Of a stretch of DNA of 64,000 bases, positions 17,564-27,428 are shown in pieces. Every line of letters begins with the position of its first letter. The stretch's first letter is position 1. The DNA is from Blattabacterium cuenoti (lineage in GTDB: Bacteria > Bacteroidota > Bacteroidia > Flavobacteriales > Blattabacteriaceae), in the NCBI RefSeq assembly GCF_014251695.1, contig NZ_CP059195.1:542031-606030 (forward strand), given 5' to 3'. Made by a program: the position numbers and the translations under genes. Below the pieces are notes generated by a model. That model saw only the letters and a program-made list of their open reading frames with translations, ran no database searches and was not told where the DNA came from.

Positions 17564-18295
17564 TTATTCTACGTTTCCAAAACGACGTTTTCTTTTTTGA
17601 TAGTTTATTATAGCTTCGAAAAAATCTTTTTTCCGAAAATCAGGCCATAAAATATTTGTAAAATATAGTTCGGCATAAGCAGATTGCCAAAGTAAAAAAT
17701 TGCTAATACGTTGTTCTCCACTTGTTCTAATAATTAAATCTACATCTGGTAAATTTTTAGTATATAAATGATTTTGAAAAAAAGAATAATTTATATCTTT
17801 TATCGAAAACAAACCGTTGTATATTTTTTCAGCAATATTTTTTGTTGCTCTTAAAATTTCTTCTCTAGCACTATAACTCAATGCTAAAATCAAAGTTCCA
17901 GATGTATTATATTTTGTTTTTTTCATGAAAAAAAATAGTTCTTTTTGAATCATTTCAGAAAATCTTTCGACTTCTCCTATAATAAGAATTTTAACATTTT
18001 TTTCATGAATTTCTTCAAAATTAATTTTTAAATTTTTATAAAATAAATGCATTAAATCATCTATTTCCTGTTTAGGTCTATTCCAATTTTCTGAAGAAAA
18101 TACATATAAAGTTATATAAGGTATTCCTAGCTCTTTACATCCATTTATAGTATCTTTTACAGACTGAATCGCTTTTTCATGACCAAATGTTCTCATTTTA
18201 CCTCTTTGTTCAGCCCAACGACCATTTCCATCCATAATAATAGCTACATGATGAGGAATATTATTATAGTCTATTTTTTTTAATAATTTTTTCAT
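17564..18295 (-). CDS. uppS: Isoprenyl transferase (undecaprenyl diphosphate synthase)
   Basis: Cis-prenyltransferase making the C55 lipid carrier for peptidoglycan and LPS. The catalytic motif MDGNGRWA is near residue 20, YVFSSENWNRP follows in the middle, and the C-terminal RTSGEQRISNFLLWQSAYAEL motif is complete. I chose the ATG at 18295 (MKKLLKKI), which gives a 243-residue protein of normal length; an upstream start at 18313 would add six unconserved residues. It lies 46 bp downstream of nadK and directly before bamA. Confidence 0.93.
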   Translation of the reverse strand: MKKLLKKIDYNNIPHHVAIIMDGNGRWAEQRGKMRTFGHEKAIQSVKDTINGCKELGIPYITLYVFSSENWNRPKQEIDDLMHLFYKNLKINFEEIHEKNVKILIIGEVERFSEMIQKELFFFMKKTKYNTSGTLILALSYSAREEILRATKNIAEKIYNGLFSIKDINYSFFQNHLYTKNLPDVDLIIRTSGEQRISNFLLWQSAYAELYFTNILWPDFRKKDFFEAIINYQKRKRRFGNVE

Positions 18296-18359
18296 AAAAA
18301 ACCATAAATACATCTTTTTTTTTTACAAAGATATAAATAAAAAATAAAGATTTTTATAT

Positions 18360-19247
18360 TCAATTTCGTTGATCCATTCCCCATAAAAGTTTTTCTCTTA
18401 ATGTTTTATAATATGTATTTTTTCCTTCTTGAAAAATATATATATAAAAAGGAGCTTTTTTAATGGATAATTCATTTTTCTGATTCAAAGAAATTAATCT
18501 AGTATCCATAGACAAAGAATAAGATTTTACACGACTATGTATTTTTAAATATATTTTTTTATGATCTGATATAATTAATGGACGTGAAAATAAGTTATGT
18601 GGAGATATAGGTGTCAAGACGAAATTTTTATTTTCAGGACTTATGATAGGCCCACCACAGCTTAAAGAATACCCGGTTGATCCAGTTGGGGTAGAAATAA
18701 TCAATCCGTCGGCCCAATAAGAAGTTAAAAATTCATCATCTATATAAGCATCTATAGTGATCATAGAAACTGTTTCTTTTCTAAGAATCACAATTTCATT
18801 TAATGCAAAATTAAAAAACTTCCGATAATTTTTTACAGAAGTTTCTAACGATAATAAACTTCTAGGCATAATATGAAATTTTCTATTAAAAATTTGATCT
18901 ATTTTTTTTATAAAAACATCTTTATTAAAAGTTGCCAAAAAACCTAAATTTCCCGTATTGACTCCAACTATAGGAATACCAGAATCTCTAATTAATGTAA
19001 TAGCAGACAATATGGTCCCATCTCCTCCAAAAGTAAACATTAAATCAAAATTTTTATAGGCTAATTCCTTATAATGAGAAAATACAGGAAAATCTAAATT
19101 TTTGAATTCTTTAAAAGAAGACAAAACATTAAAAAATGATTTTTCAATATGAATCTCTATTGAATGATTAGATACATAGCCTATGAACTGATTTAAATAT
19201 GGTATATTTTTTTCGTAAAATTTTTGTCCATATATGGCTATTTTCAT
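18360..19247 (-). CDS. nadK: NAD kinase
   Basis: Phosphorylates NAD to NADP. The hallmark GGDGTIL motif is at residues 74-80, with NTGNLGFLA shortly after, and the glycine-rich TPTGSTGYSLSCGGP loop is in the C-terminal half. At 295 aa it is full length. It heads the minus-strand run nadK-uppS-bamA-ompH and is divergent from the mevalonate kinase gene across 106 bp of A+T-rich DNA, which should contain both promoters. Confidence 0.95.
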   Translation of the reverse strand: MKIAIYGQKFYEKNIPYLNQFIGYVSNHSIEIHIEKSFFNVLSSFKEFKNLDFPVFSHYKELAYKNFDLMFTFGGDGTILSAITLIRDSGIPIVGVNTGNLGFLATFNKDVFIKKIDQIFNRKFHIMPRSLLSLETSVKNYRKFFNFALNEIVILRKETVSMITIDAYIDDEFLTSYWADGLIISTPTGSTGYSLSCGGPIISPENKNFVLTPISPHNLFSRPLIISDHKKIYLKIHSRVKSYSLSMDTRLISLNQKNELSIKKAPFYIYIFQEGKNTYYKTLREKLLWGMDQRN

Positions 19248-19353
19248 ATTTTAATTTTATTAAAAAACAATAAAATTTAAAAATTAATTGTTTTATTATC
19301 TTTAATCAAAGATAAAATAAAGAGATTAATTTTTTAAAAAAATAAAATACAAG

Positions 19354-20280
19354 ATGAAAGAATCTTTGTTCCCGGCAAAAATATTGTTATTTGGAGAATA
19401 TGGAATTTTGAAAAATTATAGTGGACTTTCTATTCCTCATAATATTTATAAAGGAACTTTAAAAATCCATTCCGAATTGAATAAAGATATTTTATGTTCC
19501 AATTATGAGATTAAGAAATTTTATAATTTTTTATCCATTTTAGAAAAAAAAAAACGAATTTTAACAAAATTGGATTTAAATAAATTACATCAAGATATAC
19601 AAAAGGGAATATTTTTTCATTCAAATATTCCTCAGGGATATGGAGTGGGAAGCTCTGGAGCATTAGTAGCTGCTATTTATGATAAATACGCAAAAAATAA
19701 ATTAAAAGGATCTTTTAAACACAATATTATAATATTAAAAAAAATATTCAGTCAAATGGAATCTTTTTTTCATGGAAAAAGTTCCGGAATAGATCCTTTA
19801 ATCTGTTATTTAAATAAACCTTTACTCATTCGATCTAAAACAGATATTTCTATAATAGGGATTCCAAAAAAAAATGAAGGAAAAGGAGCAGTATTTTTGT
19901 TAAACTCTGGAGCCCCTAGTAAATCTGATACTATGATAAAATTTTTTTTAAATAAACTAAAACATGATAAATTTCAAAAAATTTTATTTGTAGAATTTAT
20001 AAAATATAATGAGAAATGTATTGAAGCTTTTTTAAAAGAAGATTTTAAAATTTTATTTACAAATGTAAAACTATTATCTACTTTGATTTTTAATCATTTT
20101 CGATTTATGATATCCAAAAACTTTTGGAAAATATGGAAAAATGGAATATTCAATAATATTTATTATTTAAAATTGTGTGGGTCTGGAGGAGGTGGTTTTA
20201 TTTTAGGTTTTACTCAAAATTATAACTTATCCAGAATCAAATTGAAGAAATACACAATGGAAGTCCTTTTTCGTTTTTAA
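19354..20280 (+). CDS. GHMP kinase, probably mevalonate kinase
   Basis: A 308-residue GHMP-superfamily kinase. It shows the three motifs: PAKILLFGEYG at 7-17, the ATP loop PQGYGVGSSGALV at 93-105, and the C-terminal CGSGGGGF at 275-282. HGKSSGIDPL in the middle carries the Asp expected for mevalonate kinase-like enzymes. Flavobacteriia commonly make isoprenoids by the mevalonate pathway, and a pseudouridine synthase next to this gene is familiar there. It would feed uppS and the menaquinone side chain. Phosphomevalonate kinase is an alternative that I cannot exclude. Confidence 0.72.
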   Translation: MKESLFPAKILLFGEYGILKNYSGLSIPHNIYKGTLKIHSELNKDILCSNYEIKKFYNFLSILEKKKRILTKLDLNKLHQDIQKGIFFHSNIPQGYGVGSSGALVAAIYDKYAKNKLKGSFKHNIIILKKIFSQMESFFHGKSSGIDPLICYLNKPLLIRSKTDISIIGIPKKNEGKGAVFLLNSGAPSKSDTMIKFFLNKLKHDKFQKILFVEFIKYNEKCIEAFLKEDFKILFTNVKLLSTLIFNHFRFMISKNFWKIWKNGIFNNIYYLKLCGSGGGGFILGFTQNYNLSRIKLKKYTMEVLFRF

Positions 20281-20291
20281 TTTATTCTTTT

Positions 20292-21005
20292 ATGCATCAT
20301 AAAATTAGATTAAATCATTATTTATCCAATGCAGGAATTTCTTCTAGAAGAAAAGCGGATCAACTTATTCAATCTGGAGCAATAGAAGTGAATGGAAAAC
20401 CTGTTTTCAAATTAGGAACTGTTATTCATACAAATGATATTGTTAAATTTCATGGATCAAAAATAAAATCTAAAAATAAAATTTATATATTACTCAATAA
20501 ACCTAAAGGATTTATTACAACTACACGTCAACGAGATCAATTAAATAGAAAAACAGTAATGAATTTAATTTCCTGTTTTCCTGAAAATAGGATTTTTCCT
20601 GTAGGAAGATTAGATTATTCGACCACAGGAGTTTTACTCTTAACAAATGATGGGAATATAGCTGAAAAATTGACTCATCCTAAATATCATATAAAAAAAA
20701 TATATCATGTATCATTAAATAAAAAAATTAGAAATCAAGATTTAGATCAAATAAGAAAAGGAAAAATTTACCTAAAAGAAGGAAAAGTAAAAGTCATTTT
20801 TGTAAATAAAAAAAACGCTAAAAATAAAATAGAAATAGGATTATATATAGGATGGAATAAAGTTATTAAACGAATTTTTAAAAAACTAAATTATAAAGTA
20901 ATTCGATTAGATAGGATTAATTTTGGTGGACTTACTAAAAAAAATCTTAAAATAGGAAATTGGTGTTTTTTAAATAAAGACAAAATAGAAAATATTATTA
21001 AATAA
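20292..21005 (+). CDS. Pseudouridine synthase, RsuA/RluB family
   Basis: A 237-residue RNA-modifying enzyme with an N-terminal S4 RNA-binding domain (about 1-60, RLNHYLSNAGISSRRKAD) and a catalytic domain with the nucleophile Asp108 in GRLDYSTTG. It converts a uridine in ribosomal RNA to pseudouridine; the family member that modifies 23S rRNA (RluB type) is the likelier match in this phylum, but sequence alone does not fix the target. It starts 11 bp after the GHMP kinase and ends 14 bp before aroQ. Confidence 0.85.
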   Translation: MHHKIRLNHYLSNAGISSRRKADQLIQSGAIEVNGKPVFKLGTVIHTNDIVKFHGSKIKSKNKIYILLNKPKGFITTTRQRDQLNRKTVMNLISCFPENRIFPVGRLDYSTTGVLLLTNDGNIAEKLTHPKYHIKKIYHVSLNKKIRNQDLDQIRKGKIYLKEGKVKVIFVNKKNAKNKIEIGLYIGWNKVIKRIFKKLNYKVIRLDRINFGGLTKKNLKIGNWCFLNKDKIENIIK

Positions 21006-21019
21006 TAATTTTTGCATGT

Positions 21020-21442
21020 ATGAAAGTAATTACCATTATTAATGGTCCTAATTTAAACCTTTTAGGAATTAGGGAACCTGAATTATACGGGAATAAAAAT
21101 TTCTTAAACTATCTGAATGAATTAAAAAAAAAATTATATTCTAATATAAAAATTATTTATTATCAAAATAATAGTGAAGGAAAAATTATAGATATACTAC
21201 ATTCTGTAGGATTTAAATCGGATGGAATCATCCTTAACGCAGGGGCTTATACTCACACTTCTATAGGAATTGCTGATGCCATAAAATCTATTTCTTCTCC
21301 TGTTATAGAAGTTCATATTTCTAACATTTATTCCAGAGAATCTTTTAGAAAAAAATCATTTCTTTCTCCTGTTTGTAACGGAACAATTTTTGGATTTGGA
21401 TTAAAATCTTATGAATTAGGAATAATGAGTTTTTGTTTATGA
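21020..21442 (+). CDS. aroQ: 3-dehydroquinate dehydratase, type II
   Basis: Third step of the shikimate pathway, leading to aromatic amino acids and chorismate. At 140 aa it is the usual dodecameric type II size. Key motifs are NGPNLNLLG at 8-16, the catalytic Tyr in ELYG, NAGAYTHTSI, and the catalytic His in EVHISN. Its 3' end overlaps the end of the convergent engB gene by 34 bp. Chorismate made by this route would also supply menD. Confidence 0.95.
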   Translation: MKVITIINGPNLNLLGIREPELYGNKNFLNYLNELKKKLYSNIKIIYYQNNSEGKIIDILHSVGFKSDGIILNAGAYTHTSIGIADAIKSISSPVIEVHISNIYSRESFRKKSFLSPVCNGTIFGFGLKSYELGIMSFCL

Positions 21443-22041
21443 GATTGATAAAAATTGTTTAATTTTTTGATATATCGAATTAAATTATTGATTCCATATT
21501 TATTTTTTACGGAAACTTTAAACCATATAGGCATAATAGGAAAACCATTTTGTTTAATTTTATCAATACAGAATAAAATATTTTCATCAATCACTCTATG
21601 ATTTTTAAATTTATCTGTTTTTGTGAATACAATATAAAAATGTATTTTTGGATCGTTTAATTTTTGTATAAAATTTAAATCTATTTCTTGCATAAGAAAT
21701 CTACAATCTATTAATAAAAATAAAACAATAATATTTTTTTTGTAAAAAATATAATCTGTAATTAATTTTTGCGTTTTTTTTTTATTTTTCTTTACATAAG
21801 AATATCCATAACCTGGTAAATCGACCAAATACCATTTATGATTTATTAAAAAATAATTAATACATTGTGTTCTTCCAGGAGAAGAAGAAACTTTAGCTAT
21901 TTTTTTTTGAGCTATACTATTTATCAAACTAGATTTTCCTACATTAGATCGTCCTACAAAAGCATATTCAGGAAAATTATGAATGAATAATTGATTAATA
22001 TTTTTTAAACTTTTTTTAAATTTTACAGAAAAAATTTTCAT
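21409..22041 (-). CDS. engB: Ribosome biogenesis GTPase EngB (YsxC/YihA)
   Basis: TRAFAC-class GTPase needed for 50S subunit assembly. The G motifs are all present: G1 GRSNVGKSS, G3 DLPGYGYS, and G4 TKTD with a following SVKNKYG. I use the ATG at 22041 (MKIFSVKF, 210 aa); a TTG 12 bp upstream is also possible. The gene overlaps the upstream hydrolase by 26 bp and the convergent aroQ by 34 bp. Its intact G motifs contrast with the decayed Era GTPase at 41.5-42.3 kb. Confidence 0.93.
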   Translation of the reverse strand: MKIFSVKFKKSLKNINQLFIHNFPEYAFVGRSNVGKSSLINSIAQKKIAKVSSSPGRTQCINYFLINHKWYLVDLPGYGYSYVKKNKKKTQKLITDYIFYKKNIIVLFLLIDCRFLMQEIDLNFIQKLNDPKIHFYIVFTKTDKFKNHRVIDENILFCIDKIKQNGFPIMPIWFKVSVKNKYGINNLIRYIKKLNNFYQSHKQKLIIPNS

Positions 22042-22810
22042 GATTAAAATCAAATTTAGAAAGCCATTTTTCTAATATTTCTATAAATATTTTAGGATGT
22101 TCCATCATTGGAACATGGCCACATTTGTCTATCCAATGTAATTCTGAATGAGGTAACAATCTATGAAATTCTTTTGCTACTTCTGGGGGAGTGACATTAT
22201 CTTGTTTTCCCCAAATTAAACAAATAGGTTGTTTAATAACAGATAAATCTTTAGACATATTATATTTCATAGCGCTTTTTGCAATATATAAAATTTTGAT
22301 TCCTTTTTTTTTATCATTAACAATATGAAAAACTTCATCTACTAATTCCTTTGTAGCTATATTAGGATCATAAAATACTTCTTGTGATTTTTTCCGAATA
22401 TATTCATAGTTTTCTCTTTTAGGAAAAGCGTCTCCGAAAGCTTTTTCAAATAATCCTGAACTTCCTGTCAAAACCATAGAATGGACTAAATCTAGTCTTT
22501 TTTTTGCTATGATTAAAGCAATATGTCCTCCGAGAGAATTTCCTATTAAAGTAGCCTTTTGAATTCCTATTTCCATTAAAAATTGGGTAACATATTTAGA
22601 TATGTTATAGATATTAGTCAAGAATAATGGAAGCTTGTAAAGAGGTAATGTAGGAATGATAACTTGATAACCTTTTTTTGGAAAAAAATCTAAAATAGCT
22701 TTGAAATTACTTAATCCTCCCATTAACCCATGAAGCAAAATTAAAGGATGACCTTTCCCTTTTTTTATATGAGGAAATTTTTTTTCTTTCTTTTTAATAA
22801 GATCAAACAT
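22016..22810 (-). CDS. Alpha/beta-fold hydrolase
   Basis: A 264-residue alpha/beta hydrolase with a complete catalytic triad: Ser in GNSLGGH, Asp in WGKQDNVTPP, and His in CGHVPMMEHP. The oxyanion motif LLHGLMGG is near the N-terminus. There is no signal peptide. It lies between rnc and engB in a tight minus-strand run. The substrate is unknown; relatives include esterases and C-C hydrolases, and in biotin-making bacteria related proteins act as BioH, but I see no basis for that assignment here. Confidence 0.82.
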   Translation of the reverse strand: MFDLIKKKEKKFPHIKKGKGHPLILLHGLMGGLSNFKAILDFFPKKGYQVIIPTLPLYKLPLFLTNIYNISKYVTQFLMEIGIQKATLIGNSLGGHIALIIAKKRLDLVHSMVLTGSSGLFEKAFGDAFPKRENYEYIRKKSQEVFYDPNIATKELVDEVFHIVNDKKKGIKILYIAKSAMKYNMSKDLSVIKQPICLIWGKQDNVTPPEVAKEFHRLLPHSELHWIDKCGHVPMMEHPKIFIEILEKWLSKFDFNHENFFCKI

Positions 22811-22837
22811 AACATCATATGATTTTTTTTATATTTT

Positions 22838-23572
22838 TTAGTATTTCATTATTGATTTATAAACAATAAAGTAAGCTTCTTTAGCTGCCATTTCTTCTGA
22901 TCTTTTCTTCGAAGAACCTCTCCCTTTAGTTTGAATTCCAGATTTTGATATTGTAAATTCAGATAAATAAATAATTTTATTTTGATTTTTATTTTCTTTA
23001 AAAGTTTTAAAATTTATGAAAAGTTTATTTTTTTGAGCCCATTCTATAATCCATCCTTTATAACTGAAAATTTCATTTTGCAATTTTTTTATATTGACAT
23101 GAGGATGTAATATTTTTTTATATACAAAATTTTCACAACTTTTATATCCTTTTTCTAAACAAATAAACCCTATTAAAGCTTCAAGGGTATTTCCGAATAT
23201 ATTATCAGATATCATAGATTGATCGAAAAAAAGATCTGCAATCGTTAATTTTCTAGAAATTTCATTTAGATTTTTTCTACATACTATTTTAGATCGTATT
23301 TGAGTTAACTCCCCTTCTTTTTTTTTAGGAAATTTTTTATATAAAAAATGTGATATAATAGAATTTAATACAGCATCTCCCAAAAATTCTAATCTTTGAA
23401 AATAAATAGAATAATTTTGATTTAAATTCCTTTTTTTCGTGGAAAAACTATATATGAATGCTTCCTTTAAAAATTTGGTATCTTTTGGACAAAAGCCTAA
23501 TATTTTTATCAATTTACCAACTAAGATAGAATAATCATTTTTTTCAAAAAAAGTATTATTTTCAAATAACAT
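22838..23572 (-). CDS. rnc: Ribonuclease III
   Basis: Double-strand-specific endonuclease for rRNA and mRNA processing. The catalytic domain has the signature RLEFLGDAVL with acidic metal ligands and a second acidic patch in NTLEALIGFICLE. The C-terminal ~70 residues form a double-stranded RNA-binding domain ending in KKRSEEMAAKEAY. At 244 aa it is full length. The start codon directly abuts the fabF stop, matching the conserved acpP-fabF-rnc order in Bacteroidota. Confidence 0.94.
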   Translation of the reverse strand: MLFENNTFFEKNDYSILVGKLIKILGFCPKDTKFLKEAFIYSFSTKKRNLNQNYSIYFQRLEFLGDAVLNSIISHFLYKKFPKKKEGELTQIRSKIVCRKNLNEISRKLTIADLFFDQSMISDNIFGNTLEALIGFICLEKGYKSCENFVYKKILHPHVNIKKLQNEIFSYKGWIIEWAQKNKLFINFKTFKENKNQNKIIYLSEFTISKSGIQTKGRGSSKKRSEEMAAKEAYFIVYKSIMKY

Positions 23573-24826
23573 TTATTTTTTAAATAAAATAGAAACATTA
23601 TGTCCTCCAAAACCAAAAGTATTGCATATACTAATTTTTACTTTTTTTTTGATCGCTTTATTTGGAGTTAAATTAATTTTTGTATTTATATTTTTATCTA
23701 TATGGAATAAATTTATAGTTGGAGGTATTATTCCCTTTGTTAAAGGTAGAATAGAAGCTATTGCTTCTATTGCTCCAGCTGCACCTAATAAATGTCCAGT
23801 CATTGATTTTGTAGAATTAATATTAATATTGTGTATATTTTTATGAAAAACTTCTTCAAGTGCTTTTATTTCTGCAATATCTCCTAATCGAGTAGATGTT
23901 CCATGAGAATTAATATGATCAACTTCATTACATTTAATTTTTGCATCTTTAATAGCTGATTTCATAGCTAAAATAATTCCTTTTCCTTCTGGATGAGGAG
24001 CCGTAATATGGTAAGCATCTCCAGACATTCCAACTCCTCCTATTTCCGCATATATATTAGCTCCTCTTTCTTTAGCGTGTTTATATTCTTCAAGGATAAG
24101 ACACCCTGCCCCTTCTCCTAATACAAACCCATCCCTATTTTCATCAAAAGGACGTGATGCAGTTTTATAATCTTCATTTCTGGTAGATAATGCATGTAAA
24201 GCATTAAAACCACCTACTCCACTTTGTGTAATCGCAGCCTCAGATCCTCCAGTAACCATAATATCAGCTTTTCCTAAACATATTAAGTGATAAGCGTCTA
24301 CAATTGCATTAGAAGAAGAAGCACAAGCAGATACTGTAGCATAATTTGGACCATGAAGACCATAATTCATAGAAATAAAACCAGCTGTAATATCTATAAG
24401 CATTTTTGGAATGAAAAATGGACTAAATCTAGGATATTTTCCTCCATGTATATAATCTGAAATAGATTCTTCTAAATTTAAAAGGCCTCCAATTCCAGAA
24501 GCCCAAATCACTCCTATTTTTTCTTTTTTTTCTTTTGAAAAATCGATTCCACTATTTTTTATAGCCTCTTCAGAAGCAACAATGCCATATTGTGCACAAG
24601 GATCTATTTTTCGTCTTTCTTTTTTATTAAAAAAAATACTTGGATCATAATTTTTTAGTTCACAAGCAAATTTAGTCTTATATTTTTTAGTATCGAAATA
24701 AGTAATAGGGGCACAACCGTTTTTTCCGTTAACAAGAGAACCCCAATATTCTTCTACAGTATTTCCTATAGGAGTAATAGAACCAATCCCAGTAACTACT
24801 ACTTTTTTAAGTTTTTCCATATCCAT
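23573..24826 (-). CDS. fabF: 3-oxoacyl-[acyl-carrier-protein] synthase II
   Basis: Elongating condensing enzyme of fatty-acid synthesis. The catalytic Cys168 lies in SACASSSN, and the two His residues appear in NSHGTSTRLGD and KSMTGHLLGAAG. At 417 aa it is full length; an in-frame ATG two codons in (24820) is an equally good start. It lies 18 bp downstream of acpP and runs into rnc. It works on acyl chains carried by the AcpP encoded next door; fabG is separately located at 49.1 kb. Confidence 0.96.
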   Translation of the reverse strand: MDMEKLKKVVVTGIGSITPIGNTVEEYWGSLVNGKNGCAPITYFDTKKYKTKFACELKNYDPSIFFNKKERRKIDPCAQYGIVASEEAIKNSGIDFSKEKKEKIGVIWASGIGGLLNLEESISDYIHGGKYPRFSPFFIPKMLIDITAGFISMNYGLHGPNYATVSACASSSNAIVDAYHLICLGKADIMVTGGSEAAITQSGVGGFNALHALSTRNEDYKTASRPFDENRDGFVLGEGAGCLILEEYKHAKERGANIYAEIGGVGMSGDAYHITAPHPEGKGIILAMKSAIKDAKIKCNEVDHINSHGTSTRLGDIAEIKALEEVFHKNIHNININSTKSMTGHLLGAAGAIEAIASILPLTKGIIPPTINLFHIDKNINTKINLTPNKAIKKKVKISICNTFGFGGHNVSILFKK

Positions 24827-24844
24827 ACATAAAAAAATATCTGT

Positions 24845-25114
24845 CTAATCAGTTTTTTTTTCTTCTGCATTCTTTTTATCCATCAAAAGATTTTCTATAG
24901 CCTGTACGGCTTCACCTACTGTTGTTATTTTTTCAGCTTTTTCATCCGAAATACTAATATTAAACTCTTTTTCAAACTCCATAATGAGTTCTACTATATC
25001 TAGGGAATCTGCTCCTAAATCATGGGTAAAACTAGCAGAAGGAGTTATATCACTTTCTTCTACGCTTAATTTTTCTACAATAAGAGCATTGACTTTGGAT
25101 GCTATATCAGACAT
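24845..25114 (-). CDS. acpP: Acyl carrier protein
   Basis: Small acidic carrier (89 aa) holding acyl chains on a phosphopantetheine arm attached to Ser37 in the [10 protein letters not shown] motif. I place the start at the ATG at 25114 ([11 protein letters not shown]), where homology begins; the frame is open upstream to 25165 but that stretch is unlike any ACP. The C-terminus carries a short lysine- and glutamate-rich tail. It heads the acpP-fabF-rnc unit, and a candidate promoter lies about 25 bp upstream. Confidence 0.95.
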   Translation of the reverse strand: MSDIASKVNALIVEKLSVEESDITPSASFTHDLGADSLDIVELIMEFEKEFNISISDEKAEKITTVGEAVQAIENLLMDKKNAEEKKTD

Positions 25115-25138
25115 AGATTCAAAATTTTTTTTATGATA

Positions 25139-25146
25139 CAAAATTA
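25139..25146 (-). promoter_or_regulatory. Candidate -7 element for acpP (TAATTTTG)
   Basis: On the minus strand TAATTTTG fits the Bacteroidota -7 consensus TAnnTTTG and ends about 25 bp before the acpP ATG. No convincing TTG element was seen at the usual -33 distance, so this is only a candidate. Confidence 0.35.
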
Positions 25147-25168
25147 GCAAACTTTTGTAAATCATATA

Positions 25169-25176
25169 TAAATTTG
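25169..25176 (+). promoter_or_regulatory. Candidate -7 element for pckA (TAAATTTG)
   Basis: TAAATTTG fits TAnnTTTG and lies 26 bp before the pckA ATG. With the opposing acpP candidate it would make a compact divergent promoter region of under 90 bp. A well-spaced -33 TTG is missing. Confidence 0.35.
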
Positions 25177-25202
25177 CTTTACGGATAAACAGTACATGAC
25201 AT

Positions 25203-26789
25203 ATGATCTTTTTTTCTCTAGAAAATTATGGGATTTCGAATTCTTCATATAATTGGCAATTGACGCCTTATGAATTACAACAAATTATTATTCAAAACAA
25301 CATGGGAATTGAAACAAAATCAGGAGTTTTAGCTGTAAATACAGGTGTTTTTACGGGTAGGTCTCCAAAAGACAGATTTATTGTTAAAGATAATATTACA
25401 GAAAAAAAAATTTGGTGGGATGAAAAGTATAATCAATCTTTTGATTCAGAAAAATTTGATTTTTTATATCAAAAAGTATCTCAATATTTATCGGGAAAAA
25501 CGTTATATATCCGAGATGGATATCTTTGTTCGGATAAACGTTATCAATTAAATGTACGTTCTATTAGTGAATATCCATGGTCTGATCTATTTATTCACAA
25601 TCTATTTTTTAGATTTACAAAATTAGAAATTATTTTACCAGATTGGTTATTATTATGTGCTCCAGGATTTAAAGCTGATCCTATAAAAGATGGAACACGA
25701 AATAAAAATTTTTCTATATTAAATTTTTCTAAAAAAATAATTCTGATTGGAGGATCAGGATATACAGGAGAAATTAAAAAATCTATATTTTCTGTATTAA
25801 ATTTTATACTTCCTACATATAGGAATGTTTTTCCAATGCATTGTGCCGTAAATGTAGGAAAACACAAAAAAGATACAGCTATCTTTTTTGGATTATCCGG
25901 AACAGGAAAAACTACTATTTCTAATGATATTAATAGAAATTTGATTGGAGATGATGAACATGGATGGACTTATGATAACATTGTATTTAATTTTGAAGGA
26001 GGATGTTATGCCAAAATATTGGGTATTTCTAAAAAAAATGAACCGATGATTTATCATGCTATAAAAAAAGGAGCTATGTTAGAAAATGTAATTTTCAAAA
26101 AAGAAACTAGAGAAGTAGATTTTTTTAATGACAGCATTACTCAAAATATGAGAATAAGCTATCCTATTTATTTTATAAAAAATATTGAAAAAAAACTATT
26201 GTCTTCTAATATAAAAAATATTTTTTTTCTAACATATGACGCATTTGGAGTCTTACCTCCTATAGCTAAACTTAATAAAGCTCAATCTTCTTATTATTTT
26301 TTATTAGGATATACATCTAAAGTAGCTGGAACTGAATTTAATATTCAAAAAAAACCAAAAGCGACTTTTTCTTCTTGTTTTGGTGCTCCTTTTATGCCTT
26401 TACATCCCGTACAATATACAAAAATGTTAATGAAAAAATTAGAGAATACTGAAATCAATGTTTGGATGGTAAACACTGGATTGATATCAGGAGGGGATTC
26501 ATTTGGATCTCGCATTAAATTAGATGATACACGTAAAATTGTACAAAATGCTTTGAATGGTTTTTTATTAAAAGTACCATACGAAATATCTCCCATTTTT
26601 AATTTTAAAATCCCAAAATATTGTCCAGGAGTATCTTCTTCTTTATTGAATCCTAAAAATTCGTGGAAAAATAAAAAAATGTATCAAAATCAAGTCAAAA
26701 TACTTGCTAAAAAATTTATTCAAAATTTTGATACATATAGACAAAACATAGACAAAAATATTTTATCCGGAGAACCTATTTTAGAATAA
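25203..26789 (+). CDS. pckA: Phosphoenolpyruvate carboxykinase (ATP)
   Basis: Interconverts oxaloacetate plus ATP with phosphoenolpyruvate plus CO2, the entry to gluconeogenesis. The nucleotide-binding P-loop is GLSGTGKTT (about residues 226-234), the metal-binding motif is IGDDEHGW, and the N-terminal [14 protein letters not shown] substrate motif is intact. At 528 aa it is full length. It stands alone, divergent from acpP. In a symbiont fed on amino acids this enzyme would let TCA-cycle carbon be turned into sugars for wall and LPS synthesis; that use is inferred. Confidence 0.95.
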   Translation: MIFFSLENYGISNSSYNWQLTPYELQQIIIQNNMGIETKSGVLAVNTGVFTGRSPKDRFIVKDNITEKKIWWDEKYNQSFDSEKFDFLYQKVSQYLSGKTLYIRDGYLCSDKRYQLNVRSISEYPWSDLFIHNLFFRFTKLEIILPDWLLLCAPGFKADPIKDGTRNKNFSILNFSKKIILIGGSGYTGEIKKSIFSVLNFILPTYRNVFPMHCAVNVGKHKKDTAIFFGLSGTGKTTISNDINRNLIGDDEHGWTYDNIVFNFEGGCYAKILGISKKNEPMIYHAIKKGAMLENVIFKKETREVDFFNDSITQNMRISYPIYFIKNIEKKLLSSNIKNIFFLTYDAFGVLPPIAKLNKAQSSYYFLLGYTSKVAGTEFNIQKKPKATFSSCFGAPFMPLHPVQYTKMLMKKLENTEINVWMVNTGLISGGDSFGSRIKLDDTRKIVQNALNGFLLKVPYEISPIFNFKIPKYCPGVSSSLLNPKNSWKNKKMYQNQVKILAKKFIQNFDTYRQNIDKNILSGEPILE

Positions 26790-26795
26790 GCATAT

Positions 26796-27395
26796 TTATA
26801 AATTTTTGTATTTTTTGCAATATTTTTTAATATATTTTCCTAATATATCAAATTCTACATTTACAATATCACCAACATTCATCATATGAAGATTGGTATT
26901 TTCATAAGTATAAGGAAGAATAGAGACCTTAAACGTATATCGATCACATGTAATTATAGTAAGACTTATTCCGTTAATAGCAATAGAACCTTTTTTTACA
27001 ACTAGATGATTCAATTTATTTTTAGATTTAAAAAAAAATAGCCAACTTCCATTTCTATTTTCAATCTTAATAATCGTAGCAATCGTATCTACATGTCCTT
27101 TAACTATATGGCCGTTTAATCTATTCTGCAATAAAATTCCTCTTTCTAAATTCACTTCATCTTGAATTCTTAAAAAATTTAAATTGGAACATAATAAAGT
27201 TTCTTCAGAAGCTATTACTGAATAAATTTTTTTATGGATATTCACTATACTTAAACATATTCCATTATGGCAAATACTTTGATTTATTTTAATTTCGTTT
27301 TTACAAAATGGATTATGAAAAGTTATACAAAGATTATTTTTCTCACGATTTAATTGATATACTTTTGTAGTGTATTCTACTATACCAGTAAACAT
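26796..27395 (-). CDS. ribE: Riboflavin synthase, alpha chain
   Basis: Dismutates two 6,7-dimethyl-8-ribityllumazine molecules to riboflavin. The protein (199 aa) shows two tandem lumazine-binding repeats, the first starting MFTGIVEYTTK and the second around residue 98 with LNGHIVKGHVD; each has the NGICLS/NGISLT-type motif. It is divergent from pdxA and ends 6 bp from the end of the convergent pckA gene. With ribF at 30.3 kb it supports endogenous FMN/FAD production. Confidence 0.92.
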   Translation of the reverse strand: MFTGIVEYTTKVYQLNREKNNLCITFHNPFCKNEIKINQSICHNGICLSIVNIHKKIYSVIASEETLLCSNLNFLRIQDEVNLERGILLQNRLNGHIVKGHVDTIATIIKIENRNGSWLFFFKSKNKLNHLVVKKGSIAINGISLTIITCDRYTFKVSILPYTYENTNLHMMNVGDIVNVEFDILGKYIKKYCKKYKNL

Positions 27396-27428
27396 AATGA
27401 TTTATATTTTTTTAAATTAATGTATTAT

